Positions 8,638 through 17,725 of a stretch of 64,000 nt of DNA are shown here, piece after piece. The notes beneath the pieces were generated by a model. That model was given only the letters and a program-made list of their open reading frames with translations, ran no database searches and was not told the origin of the DNA. Position 1 is the first letter of the stretch; each line of letters starts with the position of its first letter. Origin of the DNA: UBA3006 sp036746695 (GTDB lineage: Bacteria > Actinomycetota > Acidimicrobiia > Acidimicrobiales > Ilumatobacteraceae); assembly GCA_036746695.1 (NCBI GenBank), contig DAIODP010000001.1:930001-994000 (forward strand), given 5' to 3'. The position numbers and the translations under genes were made by a program.

Positions 8638-9610
8638 CTGAAGCGAGCAACGCGCCAGGCGCATTGCGCAATGCATCGGTAGCCGCGCCTTGCGGCATGC
8701 GATTGCACTCTGCCTCGGCCATCTGCACATAGTTGCGGGCACTATCAATTGCGCTTTGCACACCCGGGTGCGCGCGCACTAACGACAACGCATGTGCGCG
8801 CTCGTCTTGTGAGAGTGGTTTGCCAAGTAGTGCACGAAGTTGGTCGGCAGTGGCGTCACCTTCTGCAAGTGTGAGCAATACGGGCAGCGTGTACACGCCT
8901 TCTTCCATGTCGTGGCCGGCAGGCTTACCAAGTTCTTCGTCGGTTGCCATGATGTCGAGCAAGTCGTCCACAATTTGGAAGACCATGCCGAACGACGTGC
9001 CGTAGTTGGTGAGCGCATCGATAGTTGTTGCATCGTGGCCCGCAACGATGGAACCAATGCGGGCAGAAGTTGAAAACAGCGAGGCGGTTTTGCCTTCGAT
9101 GCTCACAAGGTACGACGGCACGGTGCGCGACAAGTCGTAGGTGTGGCGCAATTCTTCGATTTGGCCTTCACACAGTTGGCCGATGGTGCGCGCCAACAAG
9201 CCAGCAATGTCGTTGCCCAGCGAGGCAGCAATTTCTGAGGCGCGGCTGAGCAAAAAATCGCCGGCCAAAATTGCTTGCAGGTTGCCCCACTTTGCGTTAA
9301 CGGTTTCGACGCCGCGGCGCGTGGTGCCTTCGTCCATCACGTCGTCGTGGTACAACGAACCGAGGTGCACCAATTCGCACGAAATGCCACCCAAAATGAC
9401 ATTGTCGGACACAGGTACGTTGCTGCCCACTTGGGCCGCGGCAATTGTCATCACCGGGCGCAGGCGTTTTCCGCCCGCAACGATGAGGTGCGAGGCGATT
9501 TCCGTGAGGTATGCATCGCGCGTGCGCACCGAGGTGAGCAGTGCCGATTCCACGCGGTCGCGGTCGGCATCCATGAGCGGCAACTCGAGGAGGGGTGAGG
9601 CAAGTGCCAT
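8627..9610 (-). CDS. long-chain polyprenyl diphosphate synthase (heptaprenyl/octaprenyl type)
   Basis: Trans-prenyltransferase building the isoprenoid side chain of a quinone from IPP and an allylic primer. Both aspartate-rich motifs are intact: first DDVMDEGTTRRG (from residue 89) and second DDLLD (215-219), with GGKRLRP at 46-52. The 327-residue length and a full DDxxD second motif separate it from the crtE paralogue at 34.7 kb, which has DDxxG. Likely a HepT/IspB/GrcC-type enzyme for menaquinone (inference). ATG at 9610; no partner subunit gene lies next to it. Confidence 0.88.
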   Translation of the reverse strand: MALASPLLELPLMDADRDRVESALLTSVRTRDAYLTEIASHLIVAGGKRLRPVMTIAAAQVGSNVPVSDNVILGGISCELVHLGSLYHDDVMDEGTTRRGVETVNAKWGNLQAILAGDFLLSRASEIAASLGNDIAGLLARTIGQLCEGQIEELRHTYDLSRTVPSYLVSIEGKTASLFSTSARIGSIVAGHDATTIDALTNYGTSFGMVFQIVDDLLDIMATDEELGKPAGHDMEEGVYTLPVLLTLAEGDATADQLRALLGKPLSQDERAHALSLVRAHPGVQSAIDSARNYVQMAEAECNRMPQGAATDALRNAPGALLASVIR

Positions 9611-9750
9611 TCCGTAAGGCTAGGCATTTTGGCTTGTGAAATGGCGAACGAAGCGCCGACAGTCACACCGCAAAGGGGCTGCCTGCCACGGATACACTTT
9701 CCAAAAGGTTCGCAATATTCATCTACACGTGAAAAAAGGCGGTCTGCCAA

Positions 9751-12285
9751 GTGTTCGAACGGTTTACAGATAGGGCTCGCAGGGTCGTAGTACTGGCTCA
9801 AGAAGAAGCTCGTTTACTCAATCATTCATACATCGGCACGGAGCACATCTTGCTCGGCCTTATTCATGAAGGCGAAGGCGTCGCAGCCAAAGCACTCGAG
9901 TCGCTCAACATCTCGCTCGAGGCAGTGCGCGCGCAAGTAGAAGAGATCATCGGTCAAGGTGGTTCATCGCCATCTGGTCACATTCCATTTACTCCGCGTG
10001 CCAAGAAAGTGCTCGAGCTTTCACTTCGTGAAGCGCTGCAACTCGGACACAACTACATCGGCACAGAGCACATCTTGCTCGGCCTCATTCGCGAAGGCGA
10101 AGGCGTTGCCGCACAAGTATTAGTGAAGTTGGGCGCCGACTTAAGCCGCGTTCGTCAACAAGTTATCCAGTTGTTGTCTGGCTATCAGGGCCCGGCCGGC
10201 AAAGGCGAAGGCACACCTGCTGGCGCAAAGGACGAGCCGCAAGAAAAAGGCGGAAGCCAAATTCTTGATCAGTTCGGTCGCAACCTCACGCAACTTGCGC
10301 GCGACAACAAACTTGATCCTGTTATTGGTCGAACAAAAGAGATGGAGCGCGTGATGCAAATCTTGTCGCGTCGCACCAAGAACAACCCCGTGCTCATCGG
10401 CGAGCCAGGTGTTGGCAAAACTGCAATCATCGAAGGCCTTGCACAAAAGATCGTGCGCAACGACGTACCAGAAACGCTGACTAACAAGCAGCTGTACACA
10501 CTGGACTTGGGCTCACTCGTTGCAGGCAGCCGTTACCGCGGCGACTTTGAAGAGCGCCTCAAGAAAGTGTTGAAAGAAATCAAAACACGCGGCGACATCA
10601 TCTTGTTCATCGACGAGATTCACACACTTGTTGGTGCTGGTGCAGCAGAAGGTGCAATTGATGCTGCGTCCATTTTGAAGCCAATGCTTGCTCGTGGCGA
10701 ATTGCAAACCATTGGTGCAACAACGTTGGACGAATTCCGCAAACACTTCGAAAAAGATGCCGCACTCGAGCGTCGCTTCCAGCCCGTCAAAGTGGAAGAG
10801 CCAGAAGTTGCTCACACCATCGAAATCTTGAAGGGTTTGCGCGACAAATACGAGTCGCACCACCGTGTCACCATCACCGACCAAGCGCTTGTTGCCGCAG
10901 CCAATCTTGCCGACCGTTACATCGCCGATCGCTTCTTGCCCGACAAGGCCATCGACCTCATCGACGAAGCTGGCAGCCGTCTGCGCATCAAGCGCATGGC
11001 TACACCTCCCGACTTGAAAGAGATCGAGAACAAGATTAACGACGTGCAAGAGGCAAAAAAGAAGGCTGTGGAAGAACAGCGCTTCGAAGAAGCCGGCCGC
11101 TTGCGCGACCAAGAACGTGCACTACTTGAAGAGCGGATGGAAAAAGAATCCGCCATCAAAGCAAGCGGTATCGACTTGTTCGACGAAGTTGACGAAGAGG
11201 CAATTGCCGAAGTGCTCAGCATGTGGACAGGTATTCCCGTGTACAAATTGACCGAAGAAGAAACGGCCAAGTTGCTGAACATGGAAGCCGAGTTGCACAA
11301 GCGAATCATTTCGCAAAATGATGCAATCAAGTCCGTAAGCCAAAGCATTCGCCGCACACGTGCAGGCCTGAAAGACCCGAAGCGCCCAAGCGGTTCGTTC
11401 ATCTTCCTTGGCCCAACCGGTGTTGGTAAAACCGAACTTGCGAAAACACTCGCCAACTTCCTATTCGGCGACGACGATGCACTCATTTCGCTCGACATGA
11501 GTGAATACATGGAGAAGCACACCGTCAGCCGCTTGGTTGGCTCGCCCCCTGGATACGTGGGCTACGAAGAAGGCGGCCAGCTCACTGAAGCAGTGCGCCG
11601 CAAGCCATTCTCCGTGGTGCTGTTCGACGAAATTGAAAAAGCACACCCTGACGTGTTCAACACGTTGCTGCAGATTCTTGAAGAAGGTCGTCTCACCGAC
11701 GCCCAAGGCCGCAGCACCGATTTCCGCAACACTGTCTTGATCATGACTTCCAACTTGGGCACGCAAGATTTGCGCAAGGCCAACGTTGGCTTCGGCAAGA
11801 ACGACGAAGCACTGTCGTATCAGCGCATGCGCGACAAGGTGAACGAAGCGTTGAAGGGCCACTTCCGCCCCGAGTTTCTGAACCGCATCGACGAAGTCAT
11901 TGTATTCCACGAGTTGGGCATGCCCGAAGTGGTGCAGATGGTCGACTTGATGAGCAAGCGCGTGACTTCGCAATTGGAAGGCCTCGGCCTTGGGCTCGAA
12001 CTGACGCAGCCTGCAAAAGAGTTGCTGGCCAAGCGCGGTTACGACCCACAGCTGGGCGCTCGCCCACTGCGTCGTGCACTGCAACGCCTGATCGAAGACC
12101 CACTATCGGAGAAGTTGTTGAACAAGGACTTCTCCGCGGGCCAGATCATTGTGGTGGGCACCGAGCCCGACCCGGAAGCGCCGAACGAAGAACGCATGAC
12201 GTTTAAAGCAGTTGAGGGCTTCCAGCCACCAGCGGCGATCGAACTTGCAGGCGCCGGCGACGGCACACCAACTGCCACCGAGTGA
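9751..12285 (+). CDS. clpC: ATP-dependent Clp protease ATP-binding subunit ClpC
   Basis: An 844-residue AAA+ unfoldase that feeds substrates to ClpP. In order: double Clp-N repeat (1-145, two copies of the YIGTEHILLGLI motif), a Gly/Lys-rich linker, AAA-1 with Walker A GEPGVGKT (217-224), a UVR-type coiled middle region (about 430-465, RFEEAGRLRDQ), AAA-2 with Walker A GPTGVGKT (554-561), and a ClpB-D2-like small domain. The start is GTG 9751, giving the conserved N-terminus MFERFTDRARR. The 140-base upstream gap should hold its promoter; I saw no convincing CtsR, ClgR or CIRCE operator there. It overlaps the following lipoprotein gene by 4 bases. Confidence 0.97.
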   Translation: MFERFTDRARRVVVLAQEEARLLNHSYIGTEHILLGLIHEGEGVAAKALESLNISLEAVRAQVEEIIGQGGSSPSGHIPFTPRAKKVLELSLREALQLGHNYIGTEHILLGLIREGEGVAAQVLVKLGADLSRVRQQVIQLLSGYQGPAGKGEGTPAGAKDEPQEKGGSQILDQFGRNLTQLARDNKLDPVIGRTKEMERVMQILSRRTKNNPVLIGEPGVGKTAIIEGLAQKIVRNDVPETLTNKQLYTLDLGSLVAGSRYRGDFEERLKKVLKEIKTRGDIILFIDEIHTLVGAGAAEGAIDAASILKPMLARGELQTIGATTLDEFRKHFEKDAALERRFQPVKVEEPEVAHTIEILKGLRDKYESHHRVTITDQALVAAANLADRYIADRFLPDKAIDLIDEAGSRLRIKRMATPPDLKEIENKINDVQEAKKKAVEEQRFEEAGRLRDQERALLEERMEKESAIKASGIDLFDEVDEEAIAEVLSMWTGIPVYKLTEEETAKLLNMEAELHKRIISQNDAIKSVSQSIRRTRAGLKDPKRPSGSFIFLGPTGVGKTELAKTLANFLFGDDDALISLDMSEYMEKHTVSRLVGSPPGYVGYEEGGQLTEAVRRKPFSVVLFDEIEKAHPDVFNTLLQILEEGRLTDAQGRSTDFRNTVLIMTSNLGTQDLRKANVGFGKNDEALSYQRMRDKVNEALKGHFRPEFLNRIDEVIVFHELGMPEVVQMVDLMSKRVTSQLEGLGLGLELTQPAKELLAKRGYDPQLGARPLRRALQRLIEDPLSEKLLNKDFSAGQIIVVGTEPDPEAPNEERMTFKAVEGFQPPAAIELAGAGDGTPTATE

Positions 12286-13094
12286 TTTTGCACTCGCGGC
12301 AAAGCGCTTTAGCGCGTCGAATCGCACAATCTGTTACCGCACTCCTCGCAGTTGTGCTGCTGGGTGCGTGCCGTGTCGATTCGGTCGTCACGCTCAGCGT
12401 TGAACCAAACGGCACCGGCACACTTGCCGTGGTCACCACCGTTGATGCCGAGGTAGTTGCGCGCGTTCCCAACATTGCACAAGACCTCAGTTTTGAAGAT
12501 GCAAAGAACGCTGGTTGGAAAGTGTCCGAAGTTGGCGTAACCGAAGAGGGTGGGTTGCAAGTGCGTGTTGCCCATTCGTTTGCAAACGAAGAAGAAGCAA
12601 CTGCATTGCTGGGCCAACTCAGCGGCGAGTTTGGGCCGTTCAAAAATTTCTCGCTTCTTCGCGAGGGCAAAGACACAGACTCCACCTGGAGCCTCAACGG
12701 AAACCTGGAAGTGAATGGCGGCCTCAACGCATTTGCCGACCCGGCCCTGCTGGATCTCATCGGTGGCACTCCCTATTCGCAGGCCCTTGCCGAATCCAAC
12801 CAAGACGTTGGTCAAGCCGTCAGCATTTTGTTTCAAGCAAACCTGCCGGGAAAAGTAACCAGCACTAACGGCACCGACAACATCGGCACGCTGCAATGGA
12901 ATGTCACGTTTGACGGCAGCACACAAAGCGTTTCGGCGGTCACGCAAAACACCGCAGTGGCCTCCACGGTCGCCCGCATTTTTTCGCCAGTTTTGTTCTG
13001 GCTCCTGATTATCTGGCTGGTATTCATGGCTGGGTTCAGCGGCTTTGTCGGTTACACCCGCTTCCGTAAATCGAAACGAACACCCACCGCCTAA
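12282..13094 (+). CDS. LppM-like membrane-anchored lipoprotein
   Basis: A 270-residue exported protein starting at GTG 12282 inside the clpC stop (GTGA overlap). A basic N-terminus and hydrophobic stretch end in the lipobox LLGAC, so Cys30 should be lipidated. The following domain (VDSVVTLSVEPNGTGTLAVVTTVDAE) resembles the LppM domain (older name DUF3153) of mycobacterial LppM. Residues about 229-256 form a transmembrane helix followed by a basic tail, so the domain lies between a lipid anchor and a membrane span on the outer face. Lies 10 bases before radA. Molecular role unknown. Confidence 0.8.
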   Translation: MILHSRQSALARRIAQSVTALLAVVLLGACRVDSVVTLSVEPNGTGTLAVVTTVDAEVVARVPNIAQDLSFEDAKNAGWKVSEVGVTEEGGLQVRVAHSFANEEEATALLGQLSGEFGPFKNFSLLREGKDTDSTWSLNGNLEVNGGLNAFADPALLDLIGGTPYSQALAESNQDVGQAVSILFQANLPGKVTSTNGTDNIGTLQWNVTFDGSTQSVSAVTQNTAVASTVARIFSPVLFWLLIIWLVFMAGFSGFVGYTRFRKSKRTPTA

Positions 13095-13104
13095 AGTGTC
13101 GCGC

Positions 13105-14487
13105 ATGGCTCGTTTGCGCACTGTTTACAACTGCGGCGATTGCGGCGCAAGCCACTACAAGTGGGCCGGTAAATGCGACTCGTGCGGTGCATGGAACACC
13201 CTCGTCGAAGATGTAGAAGACCCAAACGAAGTCACCACGCTTGCTGCCGGCATGGCGCTTATTCCTCCGGGCACCGCGCAACCAATCAACAAGCTCGACG
13301 CCAACATGGGCCAACCCATCCCCACTGGCATCTCCGAAATGGACCGCGTACTCGACGGCGGCCTCGTGCCCGGCTCGGTCACGCTGCTGGGCGGCGAACC
13401 GGGCATCGGTAAATCCACACTGTTGTTGCAGTTGCTTTCCTCTTGGAAAACCAAATCGCTGTACGTCACGGCAGAAGAAAGCGCACAACAAGTTCGTTTA
13501 CGCGCCGAGCGCCTGCACGCACTAAACGACAACTTGTGGCTGCTCTCCGAGCCATCGCTCACCAACATTGTCGCTGCGCTCGACAGCGTGCAACCTCAGT
13601 TGCTCGTCATCGACAGCATCCAAGCCGTTGCCGACCCAGCCCTCGGCTCGGCCCCTGGTTCTGTTGTGCAAGTTCGTGGTTGCGCACATCGTTTGGTGCA
13701 AGAAGCCAAGCACCGCAACATTCCCACCATCTTGGTTGGTCACGTCACTAAAGAAGGTGGCCTCGCTGGCCCTCGCGTGCTCGAACATGTTGTCGACACC
13801 GTGTTGTCATTTGAAGGCGAACGACATCATGCATTGCGCATTTTGCGAGCAGTCAAGCATCGCTTCGGTTCAACAAGCGAACTTGGTCTATTTGAAATGA
13901 CCGAACTCGGTTTGGTTGGCGTACCCGATGCAAGCCAAATGTTTTTGGCCGATCGTCGCCCCGGCACGCCAGGCTCTGTGGTGGTTCCAACACTTGAAGG
14001 CCAACGCCCACTGCTTGTCGAGGTGCAAGCACTTACTAACCAAGTTGCAGGCAATGTTCCACCCCGGCGCAGCGCGCAAGGCCTCGACCCAGGCCGCCTC
14101 GCCATGTTGCTTGCAGTACTCGAACGGCGCGCACGCGTCAGCCTCGCGCAACACGAGGTGTACGCATCGGTTGTAGGCGGTGTTCGCCTTAGCGAACCCG
14201 GAAGCGACTTGGGCCTCTGCCTCGCCCTCGTTTCTGCAGCCACTAACACGCCAACCCCAAGCGACTTAGTGGTGTGCGGCGAAGTTGGCTTGGGCGGCGA
14301 AATTCGCCATGTCGGCCACATGTCGCGCCGCCTGGCCGAGGCTGCAAGGCTTGGCTTCACTCGCGCCATTGTGCCTGCCAACAGCCAACCCAAGGGCTCG
14401 GGTAAAGCACACGCGGGCCTCACCATTCAGGTGGCAGGCACGCTCAGCGAAGCTCTCGCGCTTGCCCAACTCAACGTGCGCTCCTAG
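13105..14487 (+). CDS. radA: DNA repair protein RadA (Sms)
   Basis: A 460-residue RecA-like helicase that promotes branch migration during recombinational repair. It has a C4 zinc finger (Cys10, Cys13, Cys24, Cys27), Walker A GEPGIGKST (97-105), the RadA signature as KHRFG (251-255; the usual second residue is Asn) and a C-terminal Lon-protease-like domain with YASVVGGVRLSEPGSDLGL. I chose ATG 13105 because the zinc finger begins ten residues later; in-frame upstream sequence overlaps the lipoprotein gene. In actinobacteria radA is often near disA, which is not in this window. Confidence 0.95.
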   Translation: MARLRTVYNCGDCGASHYKWAGKCDSCGAWNTLVEDVEDPNEVTTLAAGMALIPPGTAQPINKLDANMGQPIPTGISEMDRVLDGGLVPGSVTLLGGEPGIGKSTLLLQLLSSWKTKSLYVTAEESAQQVRLRAERLHALNDNLWLLSEPSLTNIVAALDSVQPQLLVIDSIQAVADPALGSAPGSVVQVRGCAHRLVQEAKHRNIPTILVGHVTKEGGLAGPRVLEHVVDTVLSFEGERHHALRILRAVKHRFGSTSELGLFEMTELGLVGVPDASQMFLADRRPGTPGSVVVPTLEGQRPLLVEVQALTNQVAGNVPPRRSAQGLDPGRLAMLLAVLERRARVSLAQHEVYASVVGGVRLSEPGSDLGLCLALVSAATNTPTPSDLVVCGEVGLGGEIRHVGHMSRRLAEAARLGFTRAIVPANSQPKGSGKAHAGLTIQVAGTLSEALALAQLNVRS

Positions 14488-14507
14488 TTCGCCCTATCGT
14501 CAAGTGC

Positions 14508-15032
14508 GTGAGCATCACGCCCGATAACAAAAATTGGACGTGGGTTCTCGAGCGCCCGTGCCCCGACTGCGCGTTTGACGCTGAAACCATTGCCAACCGC
14601 GACATCGGCATGATCATCCGCGACGTCGCATCCCAATGGGAAGTGGTGTTGTTTCACCCACAAGTTCGCCAACGCCCACTGCCCAACGTGTGGTCGCCAC
14701 TTGAATACGGCTGCCATGTGCGCGACGTGTTCCGCCTTTTCGACATGCGCCTCGACCTGATGCTCTCGCTCGATCAGCCAACATTCGACAACTGGGATCA
14801 AGATGCAACCGCAATCGCCGAGCGCTACGACCGCCAAGACCCACACACAGTTCGTCGCGAACTAGCAACATCTGGCGACATGCTGGCAGACCGCTTCGAT
14901 GCCGTGTCGGGCTCCGAGTGGCGCCGTGTTGGGTTTCGCAGCGATGGGGCCCAATTTACGGTCGAATCCTTCGGCCGCTACTTGCTGCACGACCCCATTC
15001 ATCACTTGTGGGATGTGGCGCACATTTTCTAG
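14508..15032 (+). CDS. DinB-like four-helix protein
   Basis: A 174-residue protein beginning at GTG 14508. The central WSPLEYGCHVRDVFRLFDMRL segment and the C-terminal HDPIHHLWDV supply the histidines that bind a divalent metal in the DinB/mycothiol-dependent maleylpyruvate isomerase-like fold. The N-terminus carries CPDC, which also occurs in related actinobacterial proteins (ERPCPDCAFD). Such proteins are often thiol-dependent transferases using mycothiol, but no reaction can be assigned. It stands 20 bases after radA and 21 before tag in a co-directional group. Confidence 0.75.
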   Translation: MSITPDNKNWTWVLERPCPDCAFDAETIANRDIGMIIRDVASQWEVVLFHPQVRQRPLPNVWSPLEYGCHVRDVFRLFDMRLDLMLSLDQPTFDNWDQDATAIAERYDRQDPHTVRRELATSGDMLADRFDAVSGSEWRRVGFRSDGAQFTVESFGRYLLHDPIHHLWDVAHIF

Positions 15033-15053
15033 GTTCATGTACACATCACAGGT

Positions 15054-15653
15054 ATGACAACGACACAGCCAGCAGCAACCTTTACAGCACCCGACAAACT
15101 AAAGCGCTGCTCGTGGTGCGCCTCAGACCCAATTTACATTGCGTATCACGACAACGAATGGGGCCGCCCCGTTCATGACGACAACAAGTTGTTTGAAAAG
15201 ATTTGTCTCGAGGGTTTTCAGGCGGGCCTGTCGTGGCTCACTATTTTGCGGAAACGCGAAAACTTCCGTACCGCCTTCAAAGGTTTCGATCCGCAGGTTG
15301 TTGCAAGGTTCACCTCGCGCGATGTCGAACGGCTCATGAAGAATGAGGGCATCGTGCGCAACCGCATGAAGATTGAAGCAACAATTGCTAACGCCAAAGC
15401 AACACTCAAGGTGCAACGCGAACTGGGCTCACTCGATGCGCTCATCTGGTCGTTTGCGCCAAAGAAGCCAACCAAGATGCCTCGCGAATTCGGCGATATC
15501 CCCGCTTCAACCCCCGAGTCGAAAGCGCTATCAAAAGAGTTACTCAAGCGAGGTTTCAAGTTTGTGGGCCCAACCACCATGTATGCAGCAATGCAGTCGT
15601 TGGGGTTGGTCAACGATCATTTCGCGTCCTGCCACGCACGACGTCTCATATAG
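15054..15653 (+). CDS. tag: DNA-3-methyladenine glycosylase I
   Basis: Base-excision repair enzyme removing 3-methyladenine from alkylated DNA. Zinc ligands match the Tag family: Cys19 and His32 at the N-terminus, His189 and Cys193 at the C-terminus (HFASCHARRLI). The EWG motif (35-37) follows YHDNEWGRPVHDD, and FQAGLSWLTILRKRENFR is the conserved DNA-binding helix. The 199-residue length is slightly above the E. coli enzyme (187) owing to an N-terminal extension. ATG 15054. Confidence 0.94.
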   Translation: MTTTQPAATFTAPDKLKRCSWCASDPIYIAYHDNEWGRPVHDDNKLFEKICLEGFQAGLSWLTILRKRENFRTAFKGFDPQVVARFTSRDVERLMKNEGIVRNRMKIEATIANAKATLKVQRELGSLDALIWSFAPKKPTKMPREFGDIPASTPESKALSKELLKRGFKFVGPTTMYAAMQSLGLVNDHFASCHARRLI

Positions 15654-15682
15654 ATCACTACCCATGGCCGAAACTCGACCCG

Positions 15683-16306
15683 ATGAGTATGGTGTTAAGC
15701 GTGATCGCAAATCATTCATGGGACGGCGCCTACACCTCTAAGTCGCCAGCAGAGCGCTCCTGGACACAAGATTCTCCAACCGAATCGCTTGGTTTTATTA
15801 CCTCGCTGCAGTTACCAACAAATACGCCCATTATTGATGTTGGCGGCGGCAGTTCGCATTTAGTAGACGCACTGCTTGAAAGAAAATTTACGAATATTAC
15901 GGTTCTTGATATCTCATCTGCTGCCCTGGCGGAGGCCAAGGCGCGAACCGATTCCGAACTAGTTCATTGGACTGTTGCAGACATCACTCGCTGGAATCCC
16001 CCTCAACAGTTTGGGTTATGGCACGATCGCGCAGTTTTCCATTTCTTAGTTGATACAGAACAGCAGCAGGATTACCTCAAAACGGTAAAGCACGGAACAC
16101 AAAGTGGTTCGTACATTGTGATGGCTACGTTCGCTCCTGATGGCCCCGAGATGTGCTCCGGGCTTCCCGTGCGGCGCTGGGCAGCAGATGAACTTGCCAA
16201 TTTCTTTACCAAAGACTTTTCATTTCTCAAGACCGAACGCAAATTGCACACCACGCCATGGGGCTCTACTCAGTCGTTTACGTGGTTGGTGTTGCGTCGA
16301 AATTAA
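15683..16306 (+). CDS. class I SAM-dependent methyltransferase
   Basis: A 207-residue methyltransferase. Motif I is IIDVGGGSSH (50-59), motif II VLDISSAAL and the post-II segment WTVADITRW. The opening WDGAYTSKSPAERSWTQ segment is typical of small thiopurine/tellurite-like methyltransferases found widely in bacteria. Substrate unknown. Start ATG 15683; an upstream ATG at 15664 is in another frame. Its last 4 bases overlap the convergent GNAT gene. Confidence 0.82.
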   Translation: MSMVLSVIANHSWDGAYTSKSPAERSWTQDSPTESLGFITSLQLPTNTPIIDVGGGSSHLVDALLERKFTNITVLDISSAALAEAKARTDSELVHWTVADITRWNPPQQFGLWHDRAVFHFLVDTEQQQDYLKTVKHGTQSGSYIVMATFAPDGPEMCSGLPVRRWAADELANFFTKDFSFLKTERKLHTTPWGSTQSFTWLVLRRN

Positions 16307-16734
16307 ATGGTGAAGCGATACACATTGGTATCGCGCGCAACGAAGCCAAGCCGCTGATACAGCCTGTTGGCTGCTTCTCGGGATGGCCGCGAGGTAAGAT
16401 CCACCGTTACCGCGCCACGCTTGCGCGCTTCTTCAATAGCGAACAAGTTGAGTGCTTCGCCAACGCCATTGCCACGCGCATCTCCGTCGACCACCACGTC
16501 TTCAATCCATGCTCGCAGGCCAGTTGGTATGCGAAAAATTGCCAACGTGAGCGAACCCGCAATGCGGCCATCCACTCGGGCAACGAGCACAAGGGTCGCT
16601 GGCGACTGCACCATTTCGGTTAGTTGCTCTCGCGAAGGGGGCGGGTTGGAAGACGACAACTGAGGTATGAGATAAGTAAACGCATTCACCAGTTCGTCGT
16701 CGACACGCTGGGCTATTTCTACCGTGGTTACCAC
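16303..16734 (-). CDS. GNAT-family N-acetyltransferase
   Basis: A 143-residue acetyltransferase starting at GTG 16734. The acetyl-CoA site reads IEDVVVDGDARGNGVGEAL (motif A, with RGNGVGE standing in for the usual Q/RxxGxG/A), followed by VDLTSRPSREAANRLYQRLGF, the classic motif B. Substrate (small molecule or protein N-terminus) is unknown. Its 3' end meets the methyltransferase gene; its 5' end is 64 bases from the divergent SCO6745-family gene. Confidence 0.85.
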   Translation of the reverse strand: MVTTVEIAQRVDDELVNAFTYLIPQLSSSNPPPSREQLTEMVQSPATLVLVARVDGRIAGSLTLAIFRIPTGLRAWIEDVVVDGDARGNGVGEALNLFAIEEARKRGAVTVDLTSRPSREAANRLYQRLGFVARDTNVYRFTI

Positions 16735-16798
16735 GCCCTCTACCTTGCCACACGGGGCGGGTTCGCCAAGGTGCTTGTTGTTTGCCTAGTTTGAGTGC

Positions 16799-17710
16799 AT
16801 GGATATCGCCACACTCAGCAAGAAATCACGCAACTTATGGGCACTTCTCGAGCCCATTGCAGGCCAGGTGTATTTCTCGCCCGAATGCCACGCCAATTAT
16901 CAAGCACTTGGCTTTGCAGGAAGCCGAGGCGTTCAAGATGGCGTTGCTATGCCCGATCGTTCTGCATACTTCACATCGCGTGGTTCGATCATGGGGCAAG
17001 TTTCTGGGCAAGTAGTTACGGCAACGTTTGCGGTATTTAACCCGGAGGTGGTGATACCGGCGGTTGAACAAGGGTGGGCGCTTACCGACGCCGCAACCAT
17101 TTGCGACGCACGCGACCGCGGCGCCATTGCACAACTCGAATGTATTCTCGGCACTACACCCGAGGGCATTGATCGCGTTAATGAAATCTTGTTGCGCGCA
17201 TACTCACCACTGCGTGTTGAAGGACGCGCGTTGTTTGCCGGCCTCAAAGGTTTGCAAATGCCCACAACCCCAATCGGCAAATTGTGGCGCCTGACTGATG
17301 CGCTGCGTGAATACCGCGGCGACAGCCACATTGCTGCGTGGATCTCACATGGCCTCGATGCGGTAGAGCTGTGCTTACTCACCGATGCATTTTCTGGATT
17401 GCCACTTCGCACCTACAGCGCAACACGTGGCTGGCGAGATACCGATTTCGACCCGGCAACAGAGCGGTTGATAGCCAAAGGCTTACTCGACGCAAAATCA
17501 GGCACCTACACAGCTGCTGGGCGTAAACGTCGGGAAATCATTGAAGTGCACACCGACGAACAGACACTGCCAGCAATTGCAGCAATCGGTGACGACTACG
17601 ACGAATTGTGCAGCCTGCTTGCCCCATGGGGTGCGGCAATCAAGGCTGTCGGCGGATACCCGAAGATGGGCCCGCACGAAATGGCACTTGCCGCCGCCAA
17701 ATCTGCGTAG
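16799..17710 (+). CDS. SCO6745-family protein
   Basis: A 303-residue protein matching the actinobacterial family named after Streptomyces SCO6745: an opening LEPIAGQVYFSPEC helix, then VVTATFAVFNPEVVIPAV, and a C-terminal winged-helix-like half (LRTYSATRGWRDTDFDPATERLIAKGLLD). The C-terminal arrangement suggests a helix-turn-helix, but no function is established for the family. ATG 16799. It is followed after 15 bases by the polysaccharide deacetylase gene. Confidence 0.75.
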   Translation: MDIATLSKKSRNLWALLEPIAGQVYFSPECHANYQALGFAGSRGVQDGVAMPDRSAYFTSRGSIMGQVSGQVVTATFAVFNPEVVIPAVEQGWALTDAATICDARDRGAIAQLECILGTTPEGIDRVNEILLRAYSPLRVEGRALFAGLKGLQMPTTPIGKLWRLTDALREYRGDSHIAAWISHGLDAVELCLLTDAFSGLPLRTYSATRGWRDTDFDPATERLIAKGLLDAKSGTYTAAGRKRREIIEVHTDEQTLPAIAAIGDDYDELCSLLAPWGAAIKAVGGYPKMGPHEMALAAAKSA

Positions 17711-17725
17711 CCGTAGAATTACGGG

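Noticed and set aside
9611..9750. Heat-shock operator upstream of clpC
   Set aside because: I looked for CIRCE, HAIR-, CtsR- and ClgR-like repeats and found no arm pair with convincing spacing.
12309..13121. Antisense frame (270 codons) opposite the LppM-like gene
   Set aside because: The plus-strand reading has a signal peptide, lipobox and membrane span; the minus reading has none of these.
13851..13866. RadA signature KHRFG instead of KNRFG as a defect
   Set aside because: The rest of the signature and all other motifs are intact, and an Asn-to-His change is conservative; not strong enough to call unusual.
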